DNA of 37,334 bases, taken from JACVRW01 sp035650215 (GTDB lineage: Bacteria > Actinomycetota > Thermoleophilia > Solirubrobacterales > Thermoleophilaceae). The translations under genes were made by a program, and so were the position numbers. The stretch spans positions 1 to 37,334 of the forward strand of contig DASRIC010000029.1 in NCBI GenBank assembly GCA_035650215.1. The letters run 5' to 3'. Every line of letters begins with the position of its first letter. Position 1 is the stretch's first letter. This document shows, piece by piece, positions 1-7,700 of this stretch. Under the pieces are notes generated by a model. It worked only from the letters and a program-made list of their open reading frames with translations. It ran no database searches and was not told where the DNA came from.

Positions 1-140
1 TCGCTGTCGTTGGAGTCCACCTGGTCGACTGACCCGTTTCGGGTGGACAGGCGTTCCGATCGGGTGTGGACGAAGCGCGCGTCGGCGTATTCCGCCCGCG
101 AGGCAGCCGCCCCCATCAAGTCCTGAAGCAGGTCACGCAC
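1..140 (-). CDS. TldD/PmbA-family protein, N-terminal fragment
   Basis: The leftward frame is open from a GTG at 140 to the window edge (46 codons, no stop). It begins MRDLLQDLMGAAA and continues with YADARFVHTRSERLSTRNG, followed by a VDQVDS segment. This resembles the first strands of TldD/PmbA (modulator of DNA gyrase) metalloproteases, where an early Y-A-D-x-R strand is followed by RxxSLxxRNGxV. Family members process peptides such as microcin precursors and act with a TldE partner; the HExxxH zinc site would lie outside the window. A TAGGCT hexamer sits 10 bases upstream of the GTG. The next gene, DUF2277, diverges from it. The call rests on 46 residues and is moderate. Confidence 0.6.
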   Translation of the reverse strand, partial: MRDLLQDLMGAAASRAEYADARFVHTRSERLSTRNGSVDQVDSNDS

Positions 141-150
141 CCGGGGTGCC

Positions 151-156
151 AGCCTA
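151..156 (-). promoter_or_regulatory. -10 element TAGGCT for the TldD-like gene
   Basis: TAGGCT on the minus strand ends 10 bases before the GTG at 140, with no Shine-Dalgarno in between. It fits the TANNNT element with a very short leader seen repeatedly in this window. Confidence 0.5.
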
Positions 157-170
157 ACCTCATTGGTCAG

Positions 171-176
171 TAGTCT
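171..176 (+). promoter_or_regulatory. -10 element TAGTCT for DUF2277 gene
   Basis: TAGTCT is followed by 7 bases and the ATG at 184, so the transcript would be leaderless or nearly so. This spacing supports ATG 184 over the upstream TTG at 163, which lies before the element. Confidence 0.55.
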
Positions 177-183
177 GCATGGC

Positions 184-453
184 ATGTGCCGCAACATCCG
201 CACCCTCTACAACTTCGAGCCGCCCGCCACCGACCACGAGGTGCGCGCCGCCGCCGAGCAGTACGTCCGCAAGATCAGCGGCTTCAGCAAGCCGTCGCAG
301 GCCAACGCGGAGGCATTCGAGCGCGCGGTCGAGGATGTGGCCGCGGTGTCCGCGCGCCTGCTGGGCGAGCTGGTCACCAACGCGCCGCCGAAGGACCACG
401 AGGTCGAGGGCGCCAAGGCGCGCGCCCGGGCCGCCGAGCGGTACGCCGCCTAG
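184..453 (+). CDS. DUF2277 domain-containing protein
   Basis: 89 residues starting MCRNIRTLYNFEPPATDHEV, the hallmark opening of the DUF2277 family, whose members begin MCRNI and run about 85-90 residues. The rest (VRKISGFSKPSQAN, LLGELVTNAPP and a helical AKARARAAERY tail) also matches the family. Function is unknown. An in-frame TTG at 163 would add seven residues, but family proteins start at this Met and the -10-like TAGTCT at 171-176 lies between the two. The gene converges on the glutamate dehydrogenase. The two TAG stops share the palindrome CTAG at 450-453, giving a 4-base overlap with no room for a separate terminator. Confidence 0.88.
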   Translation: MCRNIRTLYNFEPPATDHEVRAAAEQYVRKISGFSKPSQANAEAFERAVEDVAAVSARLLGELVTNAPPKDHEVEGAKARARAAERYAA

Positions 454-3400
454 CTTCGAGAGCCCGCCAGCAGCAGGTTGCGCACCTCGCGCACGGCCAC
501 CGGCAGGGTGGTCGTGTCGAACACGTGACCCACGCGGATCTCGGCCAGCGTCTGCAGGCAGCGCTCCGTGGCCGGGTTGCCGTCGATCCAGGCGTCGACG
601 TTGCGGTCGGGGGTGCGCAGCACTTCGGCCGTGAGGTTGCGGTGCAGGGCGTACAGGTCGTCCCGTAGCGCCGCGCGGGCGAGCGCTCGCCAGCGGTCGT
701 CGCGCGGCAGCGCCACGATCCTGTCGCGCAGCCAGTGCAGCTCCAGGCGCTCGCCCAGGCGGAAGTGCACGGCGGCCACCTGCTCGACGTCGAGCTCGGC
801 CTCGACGGCGACCTCGACGACGTCGAACGTCGAGAACATCGTGGCCAGGCCGGCCACGCGCTGAGCCAGCCCGGGCGGCACGCCCGCCTGCTCCAGCTCG
901 TCGGCCTGCACCATCAGGGGCTCCAGGTCGGAGGCGCCCAGCAGCCGCATCAGCGCGTCCTGGAGCACGCTCGCCCCGGGCGAGAAGAAGTGCACGGTCG
1001 TGCCGATGTCGAGGGGCCGCGCGCGGTGGGCGAGCAGCCAGCGCGACCCACGCTCCACCAGCCGGCGTCCCTCGAGCAGCATGCGCACCTGAACCTCGGC
1101 CGCGACCTTGCTGTCGAGCGCCTCGATCTCGGCCCACTGCGTGCGCATCGCGAAGATGTCCCGCGCGGCGGCGTACGCGCGGGCGATCTCCGACGCCGGC
1201 GCCCCGCTCTCCTCGTGCAGCCGGAAGGCGAACGTGATCCCGCCGCCGTGCTCCATGTTGTTGATCACCTGCGTCGCGATGATCTCCCGGCGCAGCCGGT
1301 GGGCCCGGATCTGCTCGGCGAAGCGCTGCGGCAGCGGCGCGGGGAAGTAGCGCTCCAGCTCGCCCGACAGGTGCGGGTCCTCGGGCAGGTCCGAGTCGAG
1401 CAGCTCCGCGTACATGTGGATCTTGCTGTAGGCGAGCGCCACGGCGAGCTCAGGCCGCGTCATGCCGCCGCCCTCGCGGTTGCGCTCGGCCAGCTGCTCG
1501 TTGCTCGGCAGCGCCTCGAGCTCGCGGTCGAGCTTGCGCGACCCCTCGAGGCTGCGGATGAAGCGCTCGTGCACGTCGACCATGCCCGCGGCGTGCGCCT
1601 CGGCCAGGCTGAGCGTTTCGCACTGCTCGTAGTTGTCCTTGAGCACGAGGGCCGCCACCGAGTCGGTCATCTCCGCGAGGAGCTCGTCGCGCTGCTTGCC
1701 GGTGAGGTCGCCCTCCTCCACCACGGAGTCGAGCAGCACCTTGATGTTCACCTCGCGGTCGGAGCAGTCCACGCCGCCGGAGTTGTCGATCGCGTCCGTG
1801 TTCACGCGCCCGCCTTCGAGCGAGTACTCGATGCGGGCGCGCTGGGTCAGGCCGAGGTTGCCGCCCTCGCCTATCACCCGGCAGCGCAGCTCGTTCGCGT
1901 CGAGGCGCACCGCGTCGTTGGCCTTGTCGCCGGCCTCGGCGTGGGTCTCCGCGCTCGCCTTCACGTAGGTCCCGATTCCCCCGTTCCAGAACAGGTCCGC
2001 GGGTGCCTTGAGCAGCGCGCGGATCAGGTCGTTGGGACGGAGCGCGTCGACCTCCTCCTCGATCCCGAGCGCCTCGCGCATCTGCTCCGAGACCGGAATC
2101 CGCTTGGCCGTGCGGCGCCAGACGCCGCCACCCTGCGAGATCAGCTCGGCCGAGTAGTCGTCCCACGTCGAGCCCTCGAGCTCGAACAGGCGCCGGCGCT
2201 CCTCGAAGCTCGCCGCGGCGTCGGGGTTCGGGTCCACGAACACGTGCTGGTGGTTGAAGGCGCCGAGCAGGCGGATGTGCTTCGAGAGCAGCATGCCGTT
2301 CCCGAACACGTCGCCTGCCATGTCGCCGATCCCGATCACCGTGAAGTCCTCCGACTGGACGTCGTGACCGAGCTCCCGGAAGTGGCGCTTGACGGACTCC
2401 CACGCGCCGCGCGCCGTGATGCCCATCTTCTTGTGGTCGTACCCGATCGAGCCGCCCGAGGCGAATGCGTCGCCGAGCCAGAAGCCGGTCTCCTTGGAGA
2501 TGCCGTTGGCCACGTCGGAGAAGCTCGCCGTGCCCTTGTCGGCGGCCACCACCAGATAGGGGTCGTCGCCGTCGTAGCGCACCACGTCGTCGGGCGGCAC
2601 CACCTCGCCGCCCTCGATGTCGTCCGTGATGTCGAGCAGGCCGCGGATGAAGGTGCGGTAGCAGAACACCACCTCGTCGGGCAGGTCCTCGCGCGCGGCG
2701 GGTGGCCGCTTGACCACGAAGCCGCCCTTGGCGCCCACCGGCACGATCACCGCGTTCTTGACCATCTGGGCCTTCATCAGCCCGAGCACCTCGGTGCGGA
2801 AGTCCTCCCGCCGGTCCGACCAGCGCAGCCCGCCGCGAGCCACCCGCCCGCCGCGCAGGTGCACACCCTCGACGCGCGGCGAGTAGACGAAGATCTCGTA
2901 GCGCGGGCGCGGTTGGGGGAGCCAGGAGAGCTCGGACGGGTCCAGCTTGAAGGAGAGGTGCTGGAGCGGGCTGCCGTCGGGCCCCGAGGCGAAGAAGTTG
3001 GTACGCAGCATCGCCCTCACGGTGCCGTGGAACATCCGCAGGATCTGGTCCTGGTCGAGGCTCTCCACCGCGTCGATCGCCTCGTCGATCCGGCGCACGA
3101 TGTCCTCGCCGTCCTCGCGGTCCCCGCGGCGGGGATCGAAGCGGGCGCGGAACAGCGAGACCAGCAGGCGCGCGATCTCCGGATGGCCGCCGATCACCCG
3201 CCGCACGTAGGCGTCGCTGAAGTTCGTGCCGGCCTGGCGCAGGTACTTCGCGATCGCGCGCAGCACGGTCACCTCGCGCCAGGTCAGGCCGGCGCCCAGC
3301 ACCAGCCGGTTGTAGCCGTCGCTCTCCACCTCTCCGCGCCAGGCGCGCAGGAAGGCGTCCTGGAAGCCCTCGCGAACCCCATCGGCCTCGAGGTCGCCCT

Positions 3401-5255
3401 CGCCCTCGTAGGTGAGCCCGAAGTCGTAGATCCAGACGCTCTCGTCCCCGCGCCGGCGAATCGGGTAGGGCCGTTCGTCGGCCACCTCCACGCCCATGTT
3501 CTCGAACAGCGGCAGCACGTCGGAGAGCGTGAGCGCGCGGCCGGCGCGGTAGAGCTTGGCGCGCAGCATCCGCGGTCCGGCCTCGAGCGGCCGGTACAGG
3601 TTGATCCCGAGCGCGTCGCCGTCCCCGAGCTCCTCCACGTGGCCGATGTCCGCGATCGCCGAGCGCGCCACCCAGTCGGCGCGGTAGGCCGCCGGGAAGG
3701 CGTCCGAGTAGCTGCGGAACGCGAGCTTCCCGCGCTCCTCGCCCAGCTCCTCGACGAGCGCCTCCTCGAGATCGTCGACCCACGAGCGGGTGGCCGCCAC
3801 GAGCATCATCTCGACCTCGTGGGCGTCGAGCTCGGGCATGGCCGCGGGATCGACGTAGGCCATGTAGTGCAGCCGCACCAGCACCGACTCCGACACCCGC
3901 GTCGTGTAGTCCACCGAGGCGGCCCCGGTGGCGTTGCGCAAGATGGCCTCGATCCGGCGCCGGTTCTCGGTGTTGAAGCGGTCGCGCGGCACGAACACCA
4001 GCAGCGAGAAGAAGCGCCCGAACGCGTCGCGGCGCACGAACAGGCGCAGCCGCTGGCGCTCCCCGAGGTGGAGGATGCCCATCGCGATCTCGAACAGCTC
4101 GTCGGCGGAGATCTGGAACAGCTCGTCGCGCGGGTAGGTGTCGAGGATCTCGATGAGCGCCTTCTCGTTATGGCTCCCGGGCGGGAACGCCGCGCGTTCC
4201 AGCACGGCCGCAACCTTGCGCCGGAGGATCGGCACCTCACTTGGCTTTGCCTGGTAGGCCTCGTGGGTGTAGAGGCCGAGGAAGCGCCGCTCGCCCATGA
4301 CCTTGCCGGCGTCGTCGAAGCGCTTGACCCCCACGTAGTCGAGGTACGCGGGGCGGTGCACGGTGGCACGCGAGTTTGCCTTGGTCAGGTTGAGGATGTG
4401 CGGCTCGAGGGCGAGCGCGCGAACACCGGGCGGCAGCTTGTGGAACCCGCGCGAGCTCTCCTTGCCGCCCGGCTGGCGCAGGATGCCGAGGCCGCTCTCG
4501 GCGATCGAGTCGAGGCGCAGCTCGCCGTCCTCGGACACCAGCTCGTAGTCGCGGTAGCCGAGGAAGGTGAACTTGTGGTGCTCGAGCCACTCGAGGAAGG
4601 CCGCCGCCTCCTGGGTGTCCAAATCGCTCTGGGGCATCGGGCGCTCGCGGATCTCGGTGGCGAGCTCGAGCGCCCGGCTGCGCATCTGCGCCCAGTCCTC
4701 GACCGTGGCGCGCACCTCGCCGATCACGCGCAGCACGTGCCCCTTCAGCTCCTCGAGCCGGCCGGCGTCGGTCTGCCGGTCGACCTCGGCGTGGATCACG
4801 GACTCGGCGGGCTCGCCGGCCACCGCCTCCGGCAGCACCTCGGTCAGCTCCCCGTCGGCGTCGCGGTGCACCGCGATCACGGGATGCACGATCAGGTGGA
4901 CGCCGACCCCTTGCCGGTTCAGCTCCATCGTCACCGAGTCGATGAGGAACGGCATGTCGTCGGTCACGACCTCGACGGCCGTGTGGGTCGACCCCCAGCC
5001 GTGCGTCTCGAAGCGCGGGTTGTACACGCGCACCTTCGGAGTCCCCGCGCGGCGCTCGCGCGCGAAGTTGAAGTGGCCGAGTGCCAGCCCGTAGAGGTCG
5101 AGCGGGTTGCGCTCGACGATGTCCTCCTGGGCAATCCAGCGGTAGTACTGCCGGACGAACGCCTGCACGAGCTCGGCGTCCTCGGCTCCCAGGTGGTCGC
5201 GCACCCGCGAGCAGACCTCCTGGATGACGTGTTCTTCGGTTTGCTCGACGCTCAC
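450..5255 (-). CDS. NAD-dependent glutamate dehydrogenase, large (180-kDa type)
   Basis: 1601 residues, the normal size for the large GDH family (about 1600-1650 in Streptomyces and Pseudomonas). It converts glutamate to 2-oxoglutarate and ammonia with NAD+, mainly in amino-acid catabolism. The N-terminal half holds the ACT-like regulatory region. The catalytic core is marked by RVARGGLRWSDRREDFRTEV and KNAVIVPVGAKGGFVVKR around residues 810-860. The NAD-binding segment includes GDMAGDVFGNGML, followed by WNGGIGTYVKAS, VIGEGGNLGLTQ and NSGGVDCSDREVN. The GTG start at 5255 overlaps the TGA of a five-codon ORF (GTGA), which may couple translation. A TAGACT hexamer lies 22 bases upstream. The long open frames on the opposite strand are GC-driven shadows. 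Confidence 0.95.
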   Translation of the reverse strand: MSVEQTEEHVIQEVCSRVRDHLGAEDAELVQAFVRQYYRWIAQEDIVERNPLDLYGLALGHFNFARERRAGTPKVRVYNPRFETHGWGSTHTAVEVVTDDMPFLIDSVTMELNRQGVGVHLIVHPVIAVHRDADGELTEVLPEAVAGEPAESVIHAEVDRQTDAGRLEELKGHVLRVIGEVRATVEDWAQMRSRALELATEIRERPMPQSDLDTQEAAAFLEWLEHHKFTFLGYRDYELVSEDGELRLDSIAESGLGILRQPGGKESSRGFHKLPPGVRALALEPHILNLTKANSRATVHRPAYLDYVGVKRFDDAGKVMGERRFLGLYTHEAYQAKPSEVPILRRKVAAVLERAAFPPGSHNEKALIEILDTYPRDELFQISADELFEIAMGILHLGERQRLRLFVRRDAFGRFFSLLVFVPRDRFNTENRRRIEAILRNATGAASVDYTTRVSESVLVRLHYMAYVDPAAMPELDAHEVEMMLVAATRSWVDDLEEALVEELGEERGKLAFRSYSDAFPAAYRADWVARSAIADIGHVEELGDGDALGINLYRPLEAGPRMLRAKLYRAGRALTLSDVLPLFENMGVEVADERPYPIRRRGDESVWIYDFGLTYEGEGDLEADGVREGFQDAFLRAWRGEVESDGYNRLVLGAGLTWREVTVLRAIAKYLRQAGTNFSDAYVRRVIGGHPEIARLLVSLFRARFDPRRGDREDGEDIVRRIDEAIDAVESLDQDQILRMFHGTVRAMLRTNFFASGPDGSPLQHLSFKLDPSELSWLPQPRPRYEIFVYSPRVEGVHLRGGRVARGGLRWSDRREDFRTEVLGLMKAQMVKNAVIVPVGAKGGFVVKRPPAAREDLPDEVVFCYRTFIRGLLDITDDIEGGEVVPPDDVVRYDGDDPYLVVAADKGTASFSDVANGISKETGFWLGDAFASGGSIGYDHKKMGITARGAWESVKRHFRELGHDVQSEDFTVIGIGDMAGDVFGNGMLLSKHIRLLGAFNHQHVFVDPNPDAAASFEERRRLFELEGSTWDDYSAELISQGGGVWRRTAKRIPVSEQMREALGIEEEVDALRPNDLIRALLKAPADLFWNGGIGTYVKASAETHAEAGDKANDAVRLDANELRCRVIGEGGNLGLTQRARIEYSLEGGRVNTDAIDNSGGVDCSDREVNIKVLLDSVVEEGDLTGKQRDELLAEMTDSVAALVLKDNYEQCETLSLAEAHAAGMVDVHERFIRSLEGSRKLDRELEALPSNEQLAERNREGGGMTRPELAVALAYSKIHMYAELLDSDLPEDPHLSGELERYFPAPLPQRFAEQIRAHRLRREIIATQVINNMEHGGGITFAFRLHEESGAPASEIARAYAAARDIFAMRTQWAEIEALDSKVAAEVQVRMLLEGRRLVERGSRWLLAHRARPLDIGTTVHFFSPGASVLQDALMRLLGASDLEPLMVQADELEQAGVPPGLAQRVAGLATMFSTFDVVEVAVEAELDVEQVAAVHFRLGERLELHWLRDRIVALPRDDRWRALARAALRDDLYALHRNLTAEVLRTPDRNVDAWIDGNPATERCLQTLAEIRVGHVFDTTTLPVAVREVRNLLLAGSRS

Positions 5256-5269
5256 CGGGTCATTCCCAT
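5252..5269 (-). CDS. five-codon leader ORF (MGMTR) upstream of glutamate dehydrogenase
   Basis: On the minus strand ATG GGA ATG ACC CGG TGA follows a GGAGG-containing stretch. Its TGA overlaps the GTG start of the dehydrogenase as GTGA. The TAGACT hexamer is 8 bases before this ATG, the spacing other genes here show to their own start codons. The arrangement would let ribosomes start on the mini-ORF and re-initiate on the large gene. Chance occurrence cannot be excluded for so short a frame. Confidence 0.35.
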   Translation of the reverse strand: MGMTR

Positions 5270-5277
5270 CGCCTCCG

Positions 5278-5283
5278 AGTCTA
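5278..5283 (-). promoter_or_regulatory. -10 element TAGACT for glutamate dehydrogenase
   Basis: Minus-strand TAGACT sits 8 bases before the leader ATG and 22 bases before the GTG of the dehydrogenase. No clear -35 hexamer is visible. Confidence 0.45.
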
Positions 5284-5418
5284 TGCCCGCTCGTGGATGG
5301 GGTCTGCTCGAACGCATGGCCAGGGGGCCTTGGGCGGCGCTCAAGGTTTTCGCCCTTTTCGCCGAGGTAGGGGCTGGACCTTCGACTCAGGCCACCCCGG
5401 AGGGGCTGTTCAACCCCG
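5284..5418. other. 135-base divergent intergenic region
   Basis: Lies between the glutamate dehydrogenase and the rightward ATPase gene. It contains a tandem TTTTCGCC repeat near 5347-5363 and a GGAGGGG at 5399-5405, 13 bases before ATG 5419. I see no convincing -10 hexamer for the rightward gene and no coding frame. Confidence 0.4.
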
Positions 5419-5853
5419 ATGGCTCACCCCATAGCCTCCGCACGTCATCTCAAGCCGCCCGCGGGCGGCTCGAACAAGCGGCTCCAGCTCGCGATCGCGG
5501 GCGGGGTGCGCGCTCCGGAACGCGCGCGCGCCTGGCTTCAGAGTGGCGCGTCCTGGCTGTCGGCCGATCTCAGCAGCTCGCTGGCGCTGCTCGTGTCCGA
5601 GCTCGTGAACAACGCGGTGCGTCACGGCGGGGCGGGCGTCGACGAGCTGATCGAGATCGATGTGCGCGCCATCGACGGGGGCGTGGGGGTGGAGGTCACC
5701 GACCCGGGGCCGGGCTTCGCCCCCGCCGCGCGCCAGTGTGCGATCGACGAGCCGGGCGGCTGGGGACTCGTGCTCGTGGATCAGATGACGGAGCGCTGGG
5801 GCGTCGTGCACGACGGCCGCACGCGCGTCTGGTTCGAGCTGGCCTCCACGTAG
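5419..5853 (+). CDS. ATP-binding protein, GHKL/anti-sigma kinase type (HATPase_c_2)
   Basis: 144 residues with the Bergerat-fold motifs of the RsbW/SpoIIAB-like serine kinase family: N box LLVSELVNNAVRHGG, G1 box VTDPGPGF, and G2 box PGGWGLVLVDQMTERWG. Members bind sigma factors or phosphorylate anti-anti-sigma (STAS) partners in partner-switching stress control. No sigma factor, STAS protein or PP2C phosphatase gene is nearby, so the partner is not predictable here. The ATG at 5419 is 13 bases after GGAGGGG, a rather long spacing. It converges on another ATPase of the same superfamily with a single base between the stop codons. Confidence 0.85.
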   Translation: MAHPIASARHLKPPAGGSNKRLQLAIAGGVRAPERARAWLQSGASWLSADLSSSLALLVSELVNNAVRHGGAGVDELIEIDVRAIDGGVGVEVTDPGPGFAPAARQCAIDEPGGWGLVLVDQMTERWGVVHDGRTRVWFELAST

Positions 5854-5854
5854 C

Positions 5855-6247
5855 TCAGGCGGCGGCCACGCGCTTGCCGATGCGCACGCGCGTCCGGTCC
5901 GCGTTGGGCATGACCTCGAACAGGTCAGAGACGGCGGCCATCAGCGGAATGCCGCGCCCGCTGACCGAGTCCGCGTCCGGCACCTTCTTGATCGTGGGCG
6001 AGAACGTGCCGCAGTCGCAGATCTCGACGCAGATGCCCTCACCGCAGGACTGGACCCGGAGCAGGAACCCCTGCTGGCCACAGGGCGTGCCGTGGTTGAT
6101 CACGTTGGCCACCGCCTCCGTGGTGGCCAACGTCAGATCCCACGTGTCCTCCTGCGACAGGCCGCGCCGCGAGCCGAGCTCTCGCACGATCGCTCGCGCC
6201 CTGGACGCGCTGGCCGGCGTGGCCGGGAGCCATGATTCCCGCTTCAT
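5855..6247 (-). CDS. ATP-binding protein, anti-sigma factor kinase type (RsbW-like)
   Basis: 130 residues. The N box LTLATTEAVANVINHG resembles the DLxLAxxEAxxNVxxHG of RsbW-type ATPases. The G1 region is ICVEICDCGTFS, less canonical than usual because the DxGxG glycines are partly replaced, and the G2 loop is DSVSGRGIPLMAAVSDLFEV. A role in partner switching is inferred from the family. It differs clearly in sequence from the neighbouring ATPase at 5419, so the pair is not a recent duplication. The 71 bases between its start and the upstream FAD oxidase show no strong promoter hexamer. Confidence 0.82.
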   Translation of the reverse strand: MKRESWLPATPASASRARAIVRELGSRRGLSQEDTWDLTLATTEAVANVINHGTPCGQQGFLLRVQSCGEGICVEICDCGTFSPTIKKVPDADSVSGRGIPLMAAVSDLFEVMPNADRTRVRIGKRVAAA

Positions 6248-6318
6248 GACGCTTTGAGGGTGCCCGGATTGCGAATGGTTGACACCTGGGAACCGTCATG
6301 GGGTCCCCCGGTGCCCAC

Positions 6319-7662
6319 TCAGCCGCTCGGAATCGGGTGGTTCGACACGAAGAAGTCCTCGGGATCGACGTCCGACTTGACCGCCAGCAGGCGCCGCCAG
6401 GTGTCCGGCTCGAAGGCGCCCGACACGTCGTCGTCGGTCCGGTCGGAGAAGTTGAGGAACGTGTGGCCCGTGGCGAAGGGCGCCATCGTCTCCTTGATCT
6501 GCGCGAGGTGCGCAGCGATCGCGGCGCCCGCCTCGGGCGCCATCAGCGCGCCCACGCCGTAGAGCGCGTGGTCCGCGTCCAGCTTGGCGAGCGCGCCGGC
6601 CCCTTCCGGCTCGCGGGCGAGCGCGCCGCCGAGCTGCCGCAGCTGAAGCGAGATCAGCGGGCTGTCCGGGCCGCCCGCCTGCACGAACGCGTCGGCCGCC
6701 TCGGGGGTCAGCTCGCCGATGAGCGTGTGGTCGCCCATCCCGGGCACCGGCTGCTCGGGGTCCATGGCGATCCGGCGCAGCTCGGCCGCCGGGATCGTGC
6801 CCCAGCTGTCCCACACGGGGTCGGCGAGCTCGCGCAGCGGCCGCAACAGCTCCTCGCCGTCGGCGGGATCTCCGATGAACGCGCCCAGCACGTCCACGAG
6901 CGACGCCCCGCGCAGCGGCTCGGGCAGCTCGGGAAACGGCGGCAGGTTGAGGAAGCGCAGCTGGGAGGTCATCTCCTCCGGCACCGTGGCCGCCCACTCG
7001 CGGTATGCGTGCGCCACGTCGCCGGCCCGCTCGACCGGCCAGGCCACGAAGCCGGCGTACACCTGCTCGATCGGGAACAGCTCGAACTCCATCGCGGTCA
7101 CGACCCCGAAGGCCCCGCCGCCTCCGCGCAGCGCCCAGAACAGCTCGGGCTCGTTGTCCGCGTCCACGCGGCGCTCGGCGCCGTCGGCCGTCACGAGCTC
7201 GATCGCCCTCACGCTGTTGGAGCTCAGCCCGAGGCTGCGCGACAGCCAGCCAATCCCGCCCCCGAGCGTGGAACCCACCACGCCGACGTCGGGGGACGAC
7301 CCGTGCAGCGCCGCGAGCCCCACCTCTCCGGCGCGGATGGCCACGTCGCCCCAGAGCGCCCCGGCCTCCGCCCGCCCGAGCCGCCGGTCGGCGTCGATCT
7401 CGATGACGCTCATCCGCTCGGTCTTGAGCAGCACGGTGTCCTCGAGCGACGCGATCGCAATCGCACCGTGGCCGCTCCCCTGCGGCGCCACGCGCAGCCC
7501 GCGCTCGCGCGCGAAGCCGACGGCGCGGGAAACGTCGGCGGCGCTCTCCGCGTACGCCACGGCGGCGGGATGCTGGTCGGCGGCGAGGTTCCACGCCTGC
7601 CGCGCGGCGTCCCAGGTGTCGTCGCCGGGCCAGACGCTGTGTGCGAGCTCGGAGTTCGGCAT
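6319..7662 (-). CDS. FAD-binding oxidoreductase, berberine-bridge-enzyme/VAO type
   Basis: 447 residues. The N-terminal FAD_binding_4 domain has VAPQGSGHGAIAIASLEDTV, where His65 is the likely covalent flavin attachment residue, and VVGSTLGGGIGWLSRSLGLSSNSV. The cysteine used by doubly linked BBE flavoproteins in the latter segment is absent (SSNSV), so a single His link or non-covalent FAD is expected. The C-terminus, VKSDVDPEDFFVSNHPIPSG, is the family's substrate-domain end. Substrate is not predictable; such enzymes oxidise sugars, alkaloids and other alcohols. The ATG at 7662 follows AAAGGAC at 12 bases. The amidohydrolase stop lies 38 bases upstream on the same strand, suggesting co-transcription. 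The open frame extends further upstream, but that part is a shadow of the amidohydrolase. Confidence 0.9.
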   Translation of the reverse strand: MPNSELAHSVWPGDDTWDAARQAWNLAADQHPAAVAYAESAADVSRAVGFARERGLRVAPQGSGHGAIAIASLEDTVLLKTERMSVIEIDADRRLGRAEAGALWGDVAIRAGEVGLAALHGSSPDVGVVGSTLGGGIGWLSRSLGLSSNSVRAIELVTADGAERRVDADNEPELFWALRGGGGAFGVVTAMEFELFPIEQVYAGFVAWPVERAGDVAHAYREWAATVPEEMTSQLRFLNLPPFPELPEPLRGASLVDVLGAFIGDPADGEELLRPLRELADPVWDSWGTIPAAELRRIAMDPEQPVPGMGDHTLIGELTPEAADAFVQAGGPDSPLISLQLRQLGGALAREPEGAGALAKLDADHALYGVGALMAPEAGAAIAAHLAQIKETMAPFATGHTFLNFSDRTDDDVSGAFEPDTWRRLLAVKSDVDPEDFFVSNHPIPSG

Positions 7663-7700
7663 GCGGTGTCGTGTCCTTTGGAGCGGGGGTAGGGCAAGTG

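Noticed and set aside
163..183. TTG 163 as the start of the DUF2277 gene
   Set aside because: It lies upstream of the probable -10 element at 171-176, and family proteins begin with MCRNI at 184.
735..6257. 1840-codon rightward open frame opposite the glutamate dehydrogenase
   Set aside because: The opposite strand encodes a full-length, motif-complete NAD-GDH. The rightward translation is low-complexity His/Arg/Ala/Leu text with no motif. Very GC-rich DNA leaves such frames open.
6279..6284. Perfect TTGACA on the plus strand
   Set aside because: No -10 hexamer lies 16-19 bases downstream and no rightward gene follows; the flanking genes run leftward.
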